Shown here: one piece after another, positions 19,028 to 27,915 of the stretch
Layout of the letters: each line of letters begins with the position of its first letter
Position numbering within the stretch: the stretch's first letter is position 1
From: Rhodobiaceae bacterium
GTDB taxonomy: Bacteria > Pseudomonadota > Alphaproteobacteria > RS24
Reading direction: 5' to 3'
DNA: 44,577 nucleotides
Assembly (NCBI GenBank): GCA_018673175.1
Contig: JABHDF010000044.1
Coordinates: 1 to 44,577 of the forward strand
Notes under the pieces: generated by a model
The model's database searches: none
What the model saw: only the letters and a program-made list of their open reading frames with translations
What the model was told of the DNA's origin: nothing
Position numbers and translations under genes: made by a program

Positions 19028-19729
19028 ATGGGTACGAAAATTAAAATTTGTGGTCTTACCAAGCCCGAAGACATAGACGTTCTCAACGCGTTAAACGTCG
19101 AGCTGGCGGGGTTTGTGTTTTACAAACCTTCGCCGCGCCATCTGACGCAAGACCGCGGCGTGCAATTGGCTTCACGCTGCCGACCGGAAATGGAGCGCGT
19201 CGCGCTTTTGGTCGACCCCAGCGACGACGAGGTCGATATGGCTCTGGCAACGATTAGCCCGCATCATATCCAATTGCATGGCAACGAAAGCCCCGAGCGG
19301 GTAAATGAAATTAGGCGCCGTGGAGCTTGCGATATTATCAAAGCGCTGCCCATTGAGACGGCTGCCGACTTTGCGCAGGCGCGCGATTACGCCGATGTCG
19401 CCAATTGGTTTTTATTCGATGCCAAGCCGAGCCGCGACGCCCTGCCTGGCGGCAATGGCGACCCCTTTGACTGGGCCCACTTAAGCGCTTATGACCAAGC
19501 CCAAGCTTATTTATTGGCAGGGGGATTAAACCCCGAAAACGTTGGGCGAGCTTTGCAGATTAGCCAAGCCCCAATGGTGGATATCTCTTCTGGTGTCGAG
19601 AGCGCGCCGGGCGAAAAAGACCCCAAGCGGATGGAACAATTTGTTACAGCTGTGCGCCAAGCCGACACAGCTGCGGCCCACACAGGCGAGCCACACACAG
19701 GCAAGCCCCACACAGGCAAGAAAGAGTAA
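19028..19729 (+). CDS. trpF: Phosphoribosylanthranilate isomerase with repeat tail
   Basis: TrpF performs the Amadori rearrangement in tryptophan synthesis. The 233-residue protein has the diagnostic N-terminal KICGLTKPEDI with catalytic C8, the general-acid aspartate in LFDAKPS, the PFDW segment, and the phosphate-binding LAGGLNPENV and DISSGVESAPGEKD. The last 16 residues are an unusual tail of three HTGxP-type pentads (HTGEP, HTGKP, HTGKK) encoded by a 15-bp tandem repeat; this lies beyond the normal fold. AAGGGGGG stands just before the ATG. trpB begins 3 bp after the stop. Confidence 0.95.
   Translation: MGTKIKICGLTKPEDIDVLNALNVELAGFVFYKPSPRHLTQDRGVQLASRCRPEMERVALLVDPSDDEVDMALATISPHHIQLHGNESPERVNEIRRRGACDIIKALPIETAADFAQARDYADVANWFLFDAKPSRDALPGGNGDPFDWAHLSAYDQAQAYLLAGGLNPENVGRALQISQAPMVDISSGVESAPGEKDPKRMEQFVTAVRQADTAAAHTGEPHTGKPHTGKKE
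19681..19725 (+). repeat. 15-bp tandem repeat at the trpF 3' end
   Basis: CACAGGC begins at 19681, 19696 and 19711, giving three imperfect 15-bp units in frame that encode HTGEP, HTGKP and HTGKK. They lie outside the conserved TrpF fold, just before its stop codon. Confidence 0.85.
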
Positions 19730-19732
19730 ATT

Positions 19733-20947
19733 ATGGACCAGGGAACCAATAGCTATCGCACAGGCCCCGATGAGAACGGCCGCTTCGGCTTGTTTGGCGG
19801 GCGTTTTGTCGCCGAAACACTAATGCCGCTCATCCTTGATTTGGAAGCCGCTTACGAAGAAGCCCAAAATGACCCAGCTTTTGCGGCGCAATTAGACGAC
19901 CTGCAAACCCATTATGTCGGCCGACCTAGCCCTTTATACTTTGCTGAGCGGCTGACCGAACATTATGGTGGCGCGAAAATTTATCTAAAGCGCGATGAAC
20001 TGAACCATACGGGCAGCCATAAGATTAACAATTGCTTGGGTCAAATTTTGCTCGCCATGCGGATGAAGAAAACCCGCATCATTGCGGAGACCGGCGCTGG
20101 CCAGCACGGCGTTGCCGTGGCCACTGTGGCGGCGCGCTTTGGCCTGCCTTGCACGGTGTTTATGGGCGCCACAGATATTGAGCGGCAAAAGCCAAATGTC
20201 TTTCGGATGAAACTATTGGGCGCCGATGTGCGCGCCGTCACCTCTGGCGCTGGCACTCTCAAGGACGCGATGAACGAAGCGTTGCGCGATTGGGTCACCA
20301 ATGTGCATGACACATTTTACATCATCGGCACGGTGGCGGGTCCACATCCTTACCCCGCCATGGTGCGCGACTTCCAATCGATTATTGGCCGCGAAACCAA
20401 AGAGCAAATGCACGCCCGCGAAGGTCGTTTGCCCGATAGCTTGGTGGCTTGCATCGGCGGCGGCTCCAATGCGATGGGTCTGTTTCACCCGTTTTTAGAT
20501 GATGCCAGCGTGCGCATTATCGGCGTCGAAGCCGGCGGACACGGGCTCGATACGCCCGACCATGCCGCCTCGCTAGCTGGCGGCGTACCCGGCGTCTTGC
20601 ACGGCAATCGCACGTATTTATTACAAGATGGAGACGGCCAGATTACCGAAGGGCATTCCATCTCGGCTGGCCTCGACTACCCTGGCATTGGCCCTGAACA
20701 CGCTTATTTGCGCGACACAGGCCGCGTCGAATATGTTTCCGCGACCGATACAGAAGCGCTCGAAGCGTTTCAATTGATCACTCGTTTGGAAGGCATTATT
20801 CCAGCTCTGGAGCCAAGCCATGCGCTGGCTTATGTAAGCAAAATCGCGCCTGATTTGGAGAGCGATCATTTGCTGGTGATGAACCTGTGCGGGCGTGGCG
20901 ACAAAGATGTTTTCGCCGTTGCCGAACATTTAAACGTTGAGCTTTAA
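19733..20947 (+). CDS. trpB: Tryptophan synthase beta subunit
   Basis: TrpB condenses indole with serine using pyridoxal phosphate. The 404-residue protein is of standard TrpB1 type. The cofactor lysine is K97 in [10 protein letters not shown], the substrate-binding glutamate region is [10 protein letters not shown], and the phosphate-binding loop is [21 protein letters not shown] at about 21-31 is the normal N-terminal contact with TrpA. trpA begins 2 bp after its stop, as expected for a coupled alpha2beta2 complex. Confidence 0.97.
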   Translation: MDQGTNSYRTGPDENGRFGLFGGRFVAETLMPLILDLEAAYEEAQNDPAFAAQLDDLQTHYVGRPSPLYFAERLTEHYGGAKIYLKRDELNHTGSHKINNCLGQILLAMRMKKTRIIAETGAGQHGVAVATVAARFGLPCTVFMGATDIERQKPNVFRMKLLGADVRAVTSGAGTLKDAMNEALRDWVTNVHDTFYIIGTVAGPHPYPAMVRDFQSIIGRETKEQMHAREGRLPDSLVACIGGGSNAMGLFHPFLDDASVRIIGVEAGGHGLDTPDHAASLAGGVPGVLHGNRTYLLQDGDGQITEGHSISAGLDYPGIGPEHAYLRDTGRVEYVSATDTEALEAFQLITRLEGIIPALEPSHALAYVSKIAPDLESDHLLVMNLCGRGDKDVFAVAEHLNVEL

Positions 20948-20949
20948 TC

Positions 20950-21768
20950 ATGACCAGACTTGAAACCTGCTTTGAAACTTTACGCAGCCAAGACCGCAAA
21001 GCCTTTGTGGCTTTTGTAACGGCGGGCGATCCTGATTTGGCCACCTCGGCCAAAATTCTCGACGGCCTTCCCGCCGCAGGCGCCGATATTATTGAGCTGG
21101 GCATGCCCTTTACCGACCCGATGGCCGATGGCCCTTCCATTCAAGCCGCCTCGCAGCGCGCCTTGGCGGCGGGTCAAACTTTGCTTGGCACTTTGGATAT
21201 GGTGCGCGCTTTCCGCGAAACCAACGACACCACGCCGATTGTGCTGATGGGCTATTACAACCCGATTTATATTTATGGCACCGAGCGGTTTGTCGCCGAT
21301 GCGCTAGCCGCGGGCGTCGATGGGCTGATTGTTGTCGATTTGCCGCCCGAAGAAGACGCTGAGCTATGTTTGCCAGCCCTGGCGGGCGGGCTGAATTTCA
21401 TTCGTTTGGCCACACCAACCACCGACGATAAGCGCTTGCCGGAAGTCTTGAACAATACTTCTGGGTTTGTTTATTACGTCTCGATTACCGGCATTACCGG
21501 CTCTGCCGCGCCGCAACAACAAGATGTGGCAGCCAATGTGGCCCGCATAAAACGCCACACAGACCTACCTGTGTGTGTCGGGTTTGGCATTCGCACGCCC
21601 GAACAAGCCAAGGCGATGAGCGAGATTTCAGACGGAGCCGTCGTTGGCTCCGCGCTTGTGGATGTGATTACCGAGCATTTAGACGCGCAAGGCCATGCCA
21701 AAGACACGCTTGTGCAAAGCGTGCTAGCCCTTGCATCGAGCCTGGCTGAGGGTGTAAACAGGGATTAA
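20950..21768 (+). CDS. trpA: Tryptophan synthase alpha subunit
   Basis: TrpA cleaves indole-3-glycerol phosphate and channels indole to TrpB. In this 272-residue TIM barrel both catalytic residues sit at the canonical positions: E49 in [11 protein letters not shown] and D60 in MADGPSIQ. The phosphate-binding segments [10 protein letters not shown] and [10 protein letters not shown] are present, as is the loop 2 segment LMGYYNPIY that meets TrpB. It lies 2 bp after trpB. trpC, trpD and trpE are not in this window, so the pathway is split between loci. Confidence 0.97.
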   Translation: MTRLETCFETLRSQDRKAFVAFVTAGDPDLATSAKILDGLPAAGADIIELGMPFTDPMADGPSIQAASQRALAAGQTLLGTLDMVRAFRETNDTTPIVLMGYYNPIYIYGTERFVADALAAGVDGLIVVDLPPEEDAELCLPALAGGLNFIRLATPTTDDKRLPEVLNNTSGFVYYVSITGITGSAAPQQQDVAANVARIKRHTDLPVCVGFGIRTPEQAKAMSEISDGAVVGSALVDVITEHLDAQGHAKDTLVQSVLALASSLAEGVNRD

Positions 21769-21809
21769 GACTAGGTTTGTCTAAAGATGGTGCTTTTCAG
21801 GAGACGACC

Positions 21810-22682
21810 ATGAACTGGATTAAAAACTTTGTACGCCCGCGCTTTCCAAGCGTTTTCCGCGAGCATGATGACACGCCGGATAATCTTTGGGAGGCTTGCA
21901 AAAAATGCGGCGAAATGATTTTTCATCGCGATTTGGAAGTCTTGCAAAAAGTCTGTCCGGGCTGCGATCACCATATGCGCATTGGCGCGCCCGAACGCTT
22001 TGAAGCGCTGTTCGACAAGGGCGCCTTTGAGATGATTGCCGTGCCAGATGTGCCGCACGACCCGCTAAAATTTAAAGACCAGAAAAAATACGCCGAACGC
22101 CTGAAAGACGCCCGCAGCAAAACCGGCGATAAAGATGCCGTGCAAGTGGCCAAAGGCACCATTGGCGGCCAGACCAGCATTATCGCTGTGCAAGATTTCC
22201 ATTTCATGGGCGGATCGCTCGGCATGGCAGCCGGGGAGGCTGTCGTAACCGCCGGCCAAGCCGCGCTCGAGAATAACGCGCCGCTGATTATGGTAGCGGC
22301 CGCAGGTGGCGCGCGCATGCAAGAAGGCATTTTATCGCTTATGCAAATGCCGCGCACGACCGTGATTGTGCAGCAATTACGCGAGCAAGGCTTGCCCTAT
22401 ATTGTGCTGCTAACCGACCCGACCACAGGCGGCGTGACCGCCTCTTATGGCATGTTGGGCGATGTGCATATTGCCGAGCCCGGCGCGCTCATCGGCTTTG
22501 CGGGCCCGCGGGTTATTCAAGATACCATTAAAGAAAAACTGCCCGAGGGTTTCCAGCGGGCCGAATATTTGCTGGAACACGGCATGGTCGACATGGTGGT
22601 GCATCGCCATAAAATGGCAGAGACATTAGCCAACCTATTAGACCTGCTGATGGGAGGAAAAGCGCCGCAAGCCGCTGAGTAA
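21810..22682 (+). CDS. accD: Acetyl-CoA carboxylase carboxyltransferase subunit beta
   Basis: AccD, with AccA, transfers carboxyl from carboxybiotin to acetyl-CoA to give malonyl-CoA for fatty acid synthesis. The 290-residue protein has the N-terminal zinc ribbon C30-x2-C33-x15-C49-x2-C52, then the crotonase-fold carboxyltransferase domain with [15 protein letters not shown] and [16 protein letters not shown], which form the oxyanion and CoA sites. CAGGAGA precedes the ATG at 21810. The trpA-accD-folC order is widespread in proteobacteria. Confidence 0.97.
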   Translation: MNWIKNFVRPRFPSVFREHDDTPDNLWEACKKCGEMIFHRDLEVLQKVCPGCDHHMRIGAPERFEALFDKGAFEMIAVPDVPHDPLKFKDQKKYAERLKDARSKTGDKDAVQVAKGTIGGQTSIIAVQDFHFMGGSLGMAAGEAVVTAGQAALENNAPLIMVAAAGGARMQEGILSLMQMPRTTVIVQQLREQGLPYIVLLTDPTTGGVTASYGMLGDVHIAEPGALIGFAGPRVIQDTIKEKLPEGFQRAEYLLEHGMVDMVVHRHKMAETLANLLDLLMGGKAPQAAE

Positions 22683-22687
22683 TCTGT

Positions 22688-23980
22688 GTGGACAAACAAA
22701 ATCGTGCCAATAGTGATCGCCTGCTAGAGCAGTTACTCGCGCTGCATCCGCGCCTCATCGACCTTTCGCTCGACCGCATGTGGCGCCTTTTAAGTGCGCT
22801 CGATCACCCGCAAGACAAATGCCCCCCCATCGTCCATATCGCCGGCACCAATGGCAAAGGCTCCACCGCCTCGCTTTTGCGCGCCATGCTCGAGGCCGAG
22901 GGCCAACACGTGCATGCCTATTACTCGCCCCATTTGGTTGATTTTCACGAGCGCATTGTGCTGGCGGGCACGCAGATTTCCGAAGCCCATTTGGCCGATG
23001 TTCTGGCCCGCGTCGAGGCGGCCAATGATGGGGCGCCCATTACGTTTTTCGAAGTCACCACGGCCGCCGCTTTTCTGGCCTTTAGCGAACATAAGGCCGA
23101 CTATCTGATCCTAGAAGTGGGCTTGGGCGGTCGGCTGGACGCCACCAATGTGGTGACGCCAAAATTATGCGCCATCACGCCCATCAGCCTCGACCACCAA
23201 GATTTTTTGGGCGATACGATACTCTCCATCGCCGAAGAGAAAGCCGGCATTTTAAAAGCTGGCGTCCCCGCTGTCTTGGCGCCGCAAACCCCGGAAGTAC
23301 GCTCGTTTCTCGAAGATTATGCAGCGCGTAAATTGGCCCCCCTAACCCTAGCTGGGCAAGATTTCACAACCTATGAAGAGGCCGGTCGGCTGATTTTCCA
23401 ACATGAAACGGGCTTGCAAGACTTGCCCCTGCCTGCCCTTACGGGTGCGCATCAATTGGACAATGCGGGCACGGCCTTGGCTTGCGCGCAAGCGCTTGGC
23501 GTCTCCCCAAAGGCGATGGCCATGGGGCTAGAGACCGTGCGTTGGCCCGCACGATTGCAAAAGCTAAGCAAAGGCCCAATGGTCGATGGCCTCAAGGCGC
23601 GGTTGAAATCGGCGCAAGTCTGGCTGGATGGCGGACACAATCAGGCCGCCGCCCAAGCGCTTGCCAACTGGCTGGCGAGCCAAAGTGGGGCGTCTCCAGA
23701 AGTGCATATTGTGATGGGGCTTTTAAGCACAAAGTCGCCAACCGACTACCTCGCCGCTTTGGCCGAAACGGGCGCGCATATTCACACCCTGCCGATTGCC
23801 AATAATGAGGCGGCGCTCGCGCCCGATATTTTGGCCGCCCAAGCCAAAGCTCAAGGCCTGAAAGCCAGCGCTCACACCAGCATAGAAAACGCGCTGGAAA
23901 CCATTACGGCTCCCAACGCGCTCATTCTCATTGCCGGCTCGCTGTATTTGGCAGGTCAGGTTTTAGCCGAAAACGGCTAG
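22688..23980 (+). CDS. folC: Bifunctional dihydrofolate/folylpolyglutamate synthase
   Basis: FolC adds glutamate to dihydropteroate and extends the polyglutamate chain of folates. The 430-residue protein has the Mur-ligase-like ATPase domain with P-loop HIAGTNGKGST at 50-60, SPHLVDFHERI, the magnesium/folate motif EVGLGGRLDATNVV and ITPISLDHQDFLG, then the C-terminal domain starting near residue 285 with VWLDGGHNQAAAQAL. The start is probably GTG at 22688, 5 bp after accD. It ends 18 bp from convergent trxA with no clear terminator between. Confidence 0.95.
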   Translation: MDKQNRANSDRLLEQLLALHPRLIDLSLDRMWRLLSALDHPQDKCPPIVHIAGTNGKGSTASLLRAMLEAEGQHVHAYYSPHLVDFHERIVLAGTQISEAHLADVLARVEAANDGAPITFFEVTTAAAFLAFSEHKADYLILEVGLGGRLDATNVVTPKLCAITPISLDHQDFLGDTILSIAEEKAGILKAGVPAVLAPQTPEVRSFLEDYAARKLAPLTLAGQDFTTYEEAGRLIFQHETGLQDLPLPALTGAHQLDNAGTALACAQALGVSPKAMAMGLETVRWPARLQKLSKGPMVDGLKARLKSAQVWLDGGHNQAAAQALANWLASQSGASPEVHIVMGLLSTKSPTDYLAALAETGAHIHTLPIANNEAALAPDILAAQAKAQGLKASAHTSIENALETITAPNALILIAGSLYLAGQVLAENG

Positions 23981-23998
23981 ACCGACGCGCAAGGCCAT

Positions 23999-24319
23999 TT
24001 ACAGGGTTTCGTCAATCCAATCTTTAATCTGGCTTTTCGGCGCGGCGCCCACTTTCGTGGCAGCCGCCTGGCCGTCTTGGAAAATCATCATCGTCGGAAT
24101 GGAGCGCACGCCATAGCTGGTTGGCGCTTCTGGGTTTTCGTCGATGTTCACTTTGATGATCGACAATTTGTCGCCATATTCGGCCGATAGCTCTTCTAAA
24201 GCTGGCGCGATTTGCTTGCACGGGCCACACCATTCGGCCCAAAAGTCGACCAAGACGGGGCCGTCTGCATTCAGCACTTGGGTTTCAAAATCGGCGTCAT
24301 TTACATGCGATACGCTCAT
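23999..24319 (-). CDS. trxA: Thioredoxin
   Basis: TrxA is the cytosolic dithiol reductant for ribonucleotide reductase, peroxiredoxins and others. The 106-residue protein has the redox motif WCGPCK with C31 and C34, the buried aspartate in VLVDFW and the cis-proline segment SIPTMMIF. The ATG at 24319 follows AAGGAGAG; longer in-frame extension upstream reads into the noncoding gap and is rejected. It lies 83 bp downstream of addA on the same strand, the usual alphaproteobacterial order. Confidence 0.96.
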   Translation of the reverse strand: MSVSHVNDADFETQVLNADGPVLVDFWAEWCGPCKQIAPALEELSAEYGDKLSIIKVNIDENPEAPTSYGVRSIPTMMIFQDGQAAATKVGAAPKSQIKDWIDETL

Positions 24320-24402
24320 GGCTCTCTCCTTCGGGTTTAAATCGGTAACGTAAAACTTAATGTAGGGAGGCAAGCGTTGATTCTCAAGGTAGCGTGCGAA
24401 AA

Positions 24403-27400
24403 TTAACCCTCTTGCAGCTCGCGCTCGCCCGATAGGATTTGCTGCATCGCGGTTTCCAGGCTTTTCGTCGCCAGCCAATCAATGCGGGCGGTCTGGGTCC
24501 AAATAAGCGCACAACGTATCGTTTTTCCGGGGCGCACGCCTTGCATTAAAGCCCGATAGGCGGCCATTTGTGTCCAATAAGGCGTTGGCTCTTCGCGGTC
24601 TTGCGGTGGTTTTCCGGTCTTAAAATCGACCAGAAGTATTTCCTCTGGCAGCTCTACCAATCGGTCTATCTGTCCGGCCAACGCGAGTTTTTGCCCATCT
24701 AACATTTCGATCACGCCCGCCACCGAAGCTTCGGCCAAGCTTTTCGGGCCAAATAAATCGGCCAGCTCAGGACGGGCCAAAACCGCCATCGCCTCTCCCA
24801 CCAACCGCGTTTGCGTGGCGCCATCCACAGACATATCGCTGGCATCGCTGGCCCGCGCCACATAGGCAACCGCCGCCGCTTCGCGCTCACCCGGGTCTAA
24901 ATCGGGCAGAGTTTCCAATAATTTATGTACGATTTTGCCACGTTGGGAGGCCGCGCGTAACGCCTCGCCTTCTTCGCCCGAAGGCTGGGTCACGGGCATA
25001 TCGCCATGCGAAAGCGCCGAGGGCGAGAACAATTTATTGCCAAAATAGCGAAAAGCATTTTCATCGCGCGGCGCTTCCTCAAACAGCCAATCGGCAATCG
25101 GCGGCACAGAGGCGCGCGCCGCTTCGTCCAATGGGTCTCGCGCCTCTCCCTCAGGGCTCGGCAGCGGCGCCTCGCCAGCCGCCAGCCATTGGCGGGCATT
25201 TATTTCTTCACCATCGCCAACCCCTTGGCCAAGTCCGCTCTCCATCATATCGTACCAACTATCTGTGGGCGGCGCTTTTTGGCGTTTGGCCAACCAACCG
25301 CCAATATACAAACGGTCGCGCGCGCGCGTCAGCGCCACATAGAGCAGTCGCTTTTCTTCTTGTTTGGCCAGCTCTTGTTGACGCTCTACTTGCTCGGCGC
25401 CATAGGGTTCGAGCAAGGCTTTGCTGGCCCGCCATAGGGGCAAACGCTCGGCATTAAACTGCAAACGATTTACCTGACCGCCGCGTTTGGCCGGCGCGCG
25501 GCACGTGTCGGGCAAAAACACAATCGGCGCTTCGAGCCCTTTGGCGCCATGCACGGTCATAATGCGAACCGCGGAGCCGGCGCCTTCCATATCGCGTTTG
25601 ATCTCTTGTTGGCCTTGGCGCAACCAATGCAAAAACCCTTGAGCGCTGGCCGCATGACGGGTTTCATAAGCCAAAGCGAGGCGCAATAATTCCCCAATGG
25701 GGTCATCAATCTGGCTACCAAGACGCGCGCTCAAGAGCTTATGGCCATGCTCGGCCCCCAAAAACTGCGCCAGCAATTCATAGGGCGCCAATTTATCAAT
25801 ATGGTTGTGCAACCAAACCAAACGCGCATGGGCGGCCTTGACCTCAGGCGCCGCACTACCCTCGCGGGCGGCTTTTTCAAAAGCCTGCCATAGGCTTGCC
25901 GAGCGTGCTTGCGCCAGCTCATATAGTGCCTCTTCGCTCAAACCACCCAGCGGACTGCGCAGAACAATCGCCAGCGATAAATCATCGTCGCGGTTCAGCG
26001 TCACATCCAGCGCCGCCAGAATATCCATAATGGCTATTTGCTCGAGCAGCACCATACGGTCGGCGCCCGCCACAGCAATCTGGCGGCCTTTTAAGGCGCG
26101 GGTCATCTCTTCGACAAAACCTGAGCGCGTCCGCACCAAAATTAAAATATCGCCGGCCGATACATTCTGCGTCTTGTCGGCCAATAGCTCCGCTATTTTC
26201 GCGCTGATGCGATCGGCCAAAATCGCTGGCCCCGTGCTGGCATCTTGCGCGCCGGGCTCGAGCGCTGCCCAAGGTTCTGCATCGTCTTGCGGCTCCGGCG
26301 GCACTTCTACGGGCCAAACTTCCACATGTCCCGGTTCGCCCTCGCGAAAGGCTTTATGTTCAATCGCATGGTCTTGCGAACTGACCCCGGCACGCCGCTC
26401 AGGGCTGGAAAACACAAGGTCGACAAATTTCAGCACCTGCGGCGTTGACCGACGCGACACGGTAAGCGGCACATAATGTAGCTGCCCGTTAATCTCGTCG
26501 ATGGCGCGTTTGAAATGTTGAAATTGCGCATCAAACTCGGTCGGGTCTGCGCCTTGAAAAGAGAAAATAGATTGCTTTTCATCGCCCACGGCAAACAAGG
26601 TGCGCTCCATCGCTCGTTCGCTATCCCCGACAAAAAACTCATCGGCCAGCGCACGAATAACCTGCCATTGCGCGGGACTGGTGTCTTGCGCCTCATCGAC
26701 CAGAATATGCTCCAGCCCATTATCAATTTTAAACAACACCCATTGCGCCGCCCGCGTGCCCGTAAGCAAATGATTGGTGACGCCAATTAAATCATCATAA
26801 TCCAGCACCCCGCGCCGACGCTTCTCGGCTTCATAGGCGATGACCAAAAACTCGGCGAAATGATAGATGGCTTCCGTCATCTGATAAGTGGCGGTGGCAT
26901 TTAGCCTCGCCCGTAACTCAACAACCGCCTCTGCCATAGCCGCCATTTGAGCCGCCATAGCAGGGGATGCCTCGATGGTTTTTTTGGTTGCCAGCCGCTT
27001 TCGCAAATCCCCATCATCAGTCAAGAAAATGGGGGCCACAATCGCCCAAGACGCGCGCGGGCTTTGACGCTCTAAACTGTCTATCCAGCGCGCCAAACCT
27101 TGCGATTTTTTACCATCTTCCGAGCTGCCCTCGGCCAGCCATTCAATCATTTTTTTGGCAGGTTTTGCGTAAGCCCGTGCCAGGGCTTCCAGGGCTATTT
27201 CGGGCTCCCCAAGCGGCATCGGGAGATTTAAGTGCTTGGCTAATGCTTGCAAGTTTTTGGTTTGTGCGGCGGGGTTCAACAGCCCGCGCCGCGCAATAAT
27301 ATCGCGCCCCAAAGCGGCCAAATCTGGCTCGCTGAGAGCCCGGGTCAACCGAGCCATGCTGGCCTGCAAGGCGGCCGCTTCTGACCCATTTTCAGAACTG

Positions 27401-27915
27401 GACACAGCGGGAGCCGCCACCAGGGCGCGGGCCACAATGGCTTGCTGAATTTCTTGCGCGTCTTGTTCGTCCAGCAGTTCAAATTGCGGCGACAGTCCCG
27501 CCTCTAGGGGAAAGCGTCTCAGCAGGCTTTCACAAAACGCATGGATGGTTTGCACCCGCAGACCGCCCGGTGTTTCCAGAGCGCGGGCGAATAAAATACG
27601 CGCGCGGCTTAAGTCTTCCAGCTCCACATCGGGGCCAAGTCGCGCCCCTATTTCGTCGCGCAATTTCGCATCTTCCATCAACGCCCAATCGGCCAAGAGC
27701 GTGAACAAACGCTCTTGCATTTCGGCCGCGGCAGAGCGCGTATAAGTCAGGCATAAGAGCCGCTCCGGCGCCACGCCATCGAGCATGAGGCGCACCAAGC
27801 GCGACACCAAAACATAGGTTTTGCCCGAACCCGCATTGGCGCCCACCCAAACCGAAGCCTTGGGCTGCGTGGCGGCATGGGCCGTTTGGGCCTTCGGGTC
27901 TGCGCGTGAGCTCAT
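24403..27915 (-). CDS. addA: Double-strand break repair helicase-nuclease AddA
   Basis: AddA is the 3'-5' helicase and one nuclease of the AddAB complex, which resects double-strand breaks up to Chi-like sites, replacing RecBCD. The 1170-residue protein has Walker A GANAGSGKTYVL near 25-36, UvrD-type motifs including LVDEAQDTSPAQW, GDEKQSIFSFQGA, MTVHGAKGLEAPIVFLP and LLYVALTRARDRLY, and a C-terminal RecB-type nuclease domain with LLVDFKTGKPP and QMAAYRALM. It overlaps addB by 4 bp (ATGA), so the subunits are translationally coupled. Confidence 0.96.
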   Translation of the reverse strand: MSSRADPKAQTAHAATQPKASVWVGANAGSGKTYVLVSRLVRLMLDGVAPERLLCLTYTRSAAAEMQERLFTLLADWALMEDAKLRDEIGARLGPDVELEDLSRARILFARALETPGGLRVQTIHAFCESLLRRFPLEAGLSPQFELLDEQDAQEIQQAIVARALVAAPAVSSSENGSEAAALQASMARLTRALSEPDLAALGRDIIARRGLLNPAAQTKNLQALAKHLNLPMPLGEPEIALEALARAYAKPAKKMIEWLAEGSSEDGKKSQGLARWIDSLERQSPRASWAIVAPIFLTDDGDLRKRLATKKTIEASPAMAAQMAAMAEAVVELRARLNATATYQMTEAIYHFAEFLVIAYEAEKRRRGVLDYDDLIGVTNHLLTGTRAAQWVLFKIDNGLEHILVDEAQDTSPAQWQVIRALADEFFVGDSERAMERTLFAVGDEKQSIFSFQGADPTEFDAQFQHFKRAIDEINGQLHYVPLTVSRRSTPQVLKFVDLVFSSPERRAGVSSQDHAIEHKAFREGEPGHVEVWPVEVPPEPQDDAEPWAALEPGAQDASTGPAILADRISAKIAELLADKTQNVSAGDILILVRTRSGFVEEMTRALKGRQIAVAGADRMVLLEQIAIMDILAALDVTLNRDDDLSLAIVLRSPLGGLSEEALYELAQARSASLWQAFEKAAREGSAAPEVKAAHARLVWLHNHIDKLAPYELLAQFLGAEHGHKLLSARLGSQIDDPIGELLRLALAYETRHAASAQGFLHWLRQGQQEIKRDMEGAGSAVRIMTVHGAKGLEAPIVFLPDTCRAPAKRGGQVNRLQFNAERLPLWRASKALLEPYGAEQVERQQELAKQEEKRLLYVALTRARDRLYIGGWLAKRQKAPPTDSWYDMMESGLGQGVGDGEEINARQWLAAGEAPLPSPEGEARDPLDEAARASVPPIADWLFEEAPRDENAFRYFGNKLFSPSALSHGDMPVTQPSGEEGEALRAASQRGKIVHKLLETLPDLDPGEREAAAVAYVARASDASDMSVDGATQTRLVGEAMAVLARPELADLFGPKSLAEASVAGVIEMLDGQKLALAGQIDRLVELPEEILLVDFKTGKPPQDREEPTPYWTQMAAYRALMQGVRPGKTIRCALIWTQTARIDWLATKSLETAMQQILSGERELQEG

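Noticed and set aside
19018-19740. Tryptophan attenuator or leader peptide before trpF/trpB
   Set aside because: Gaps are 10 and 3 bp, with no Trp-rich short frame and no hairpin.
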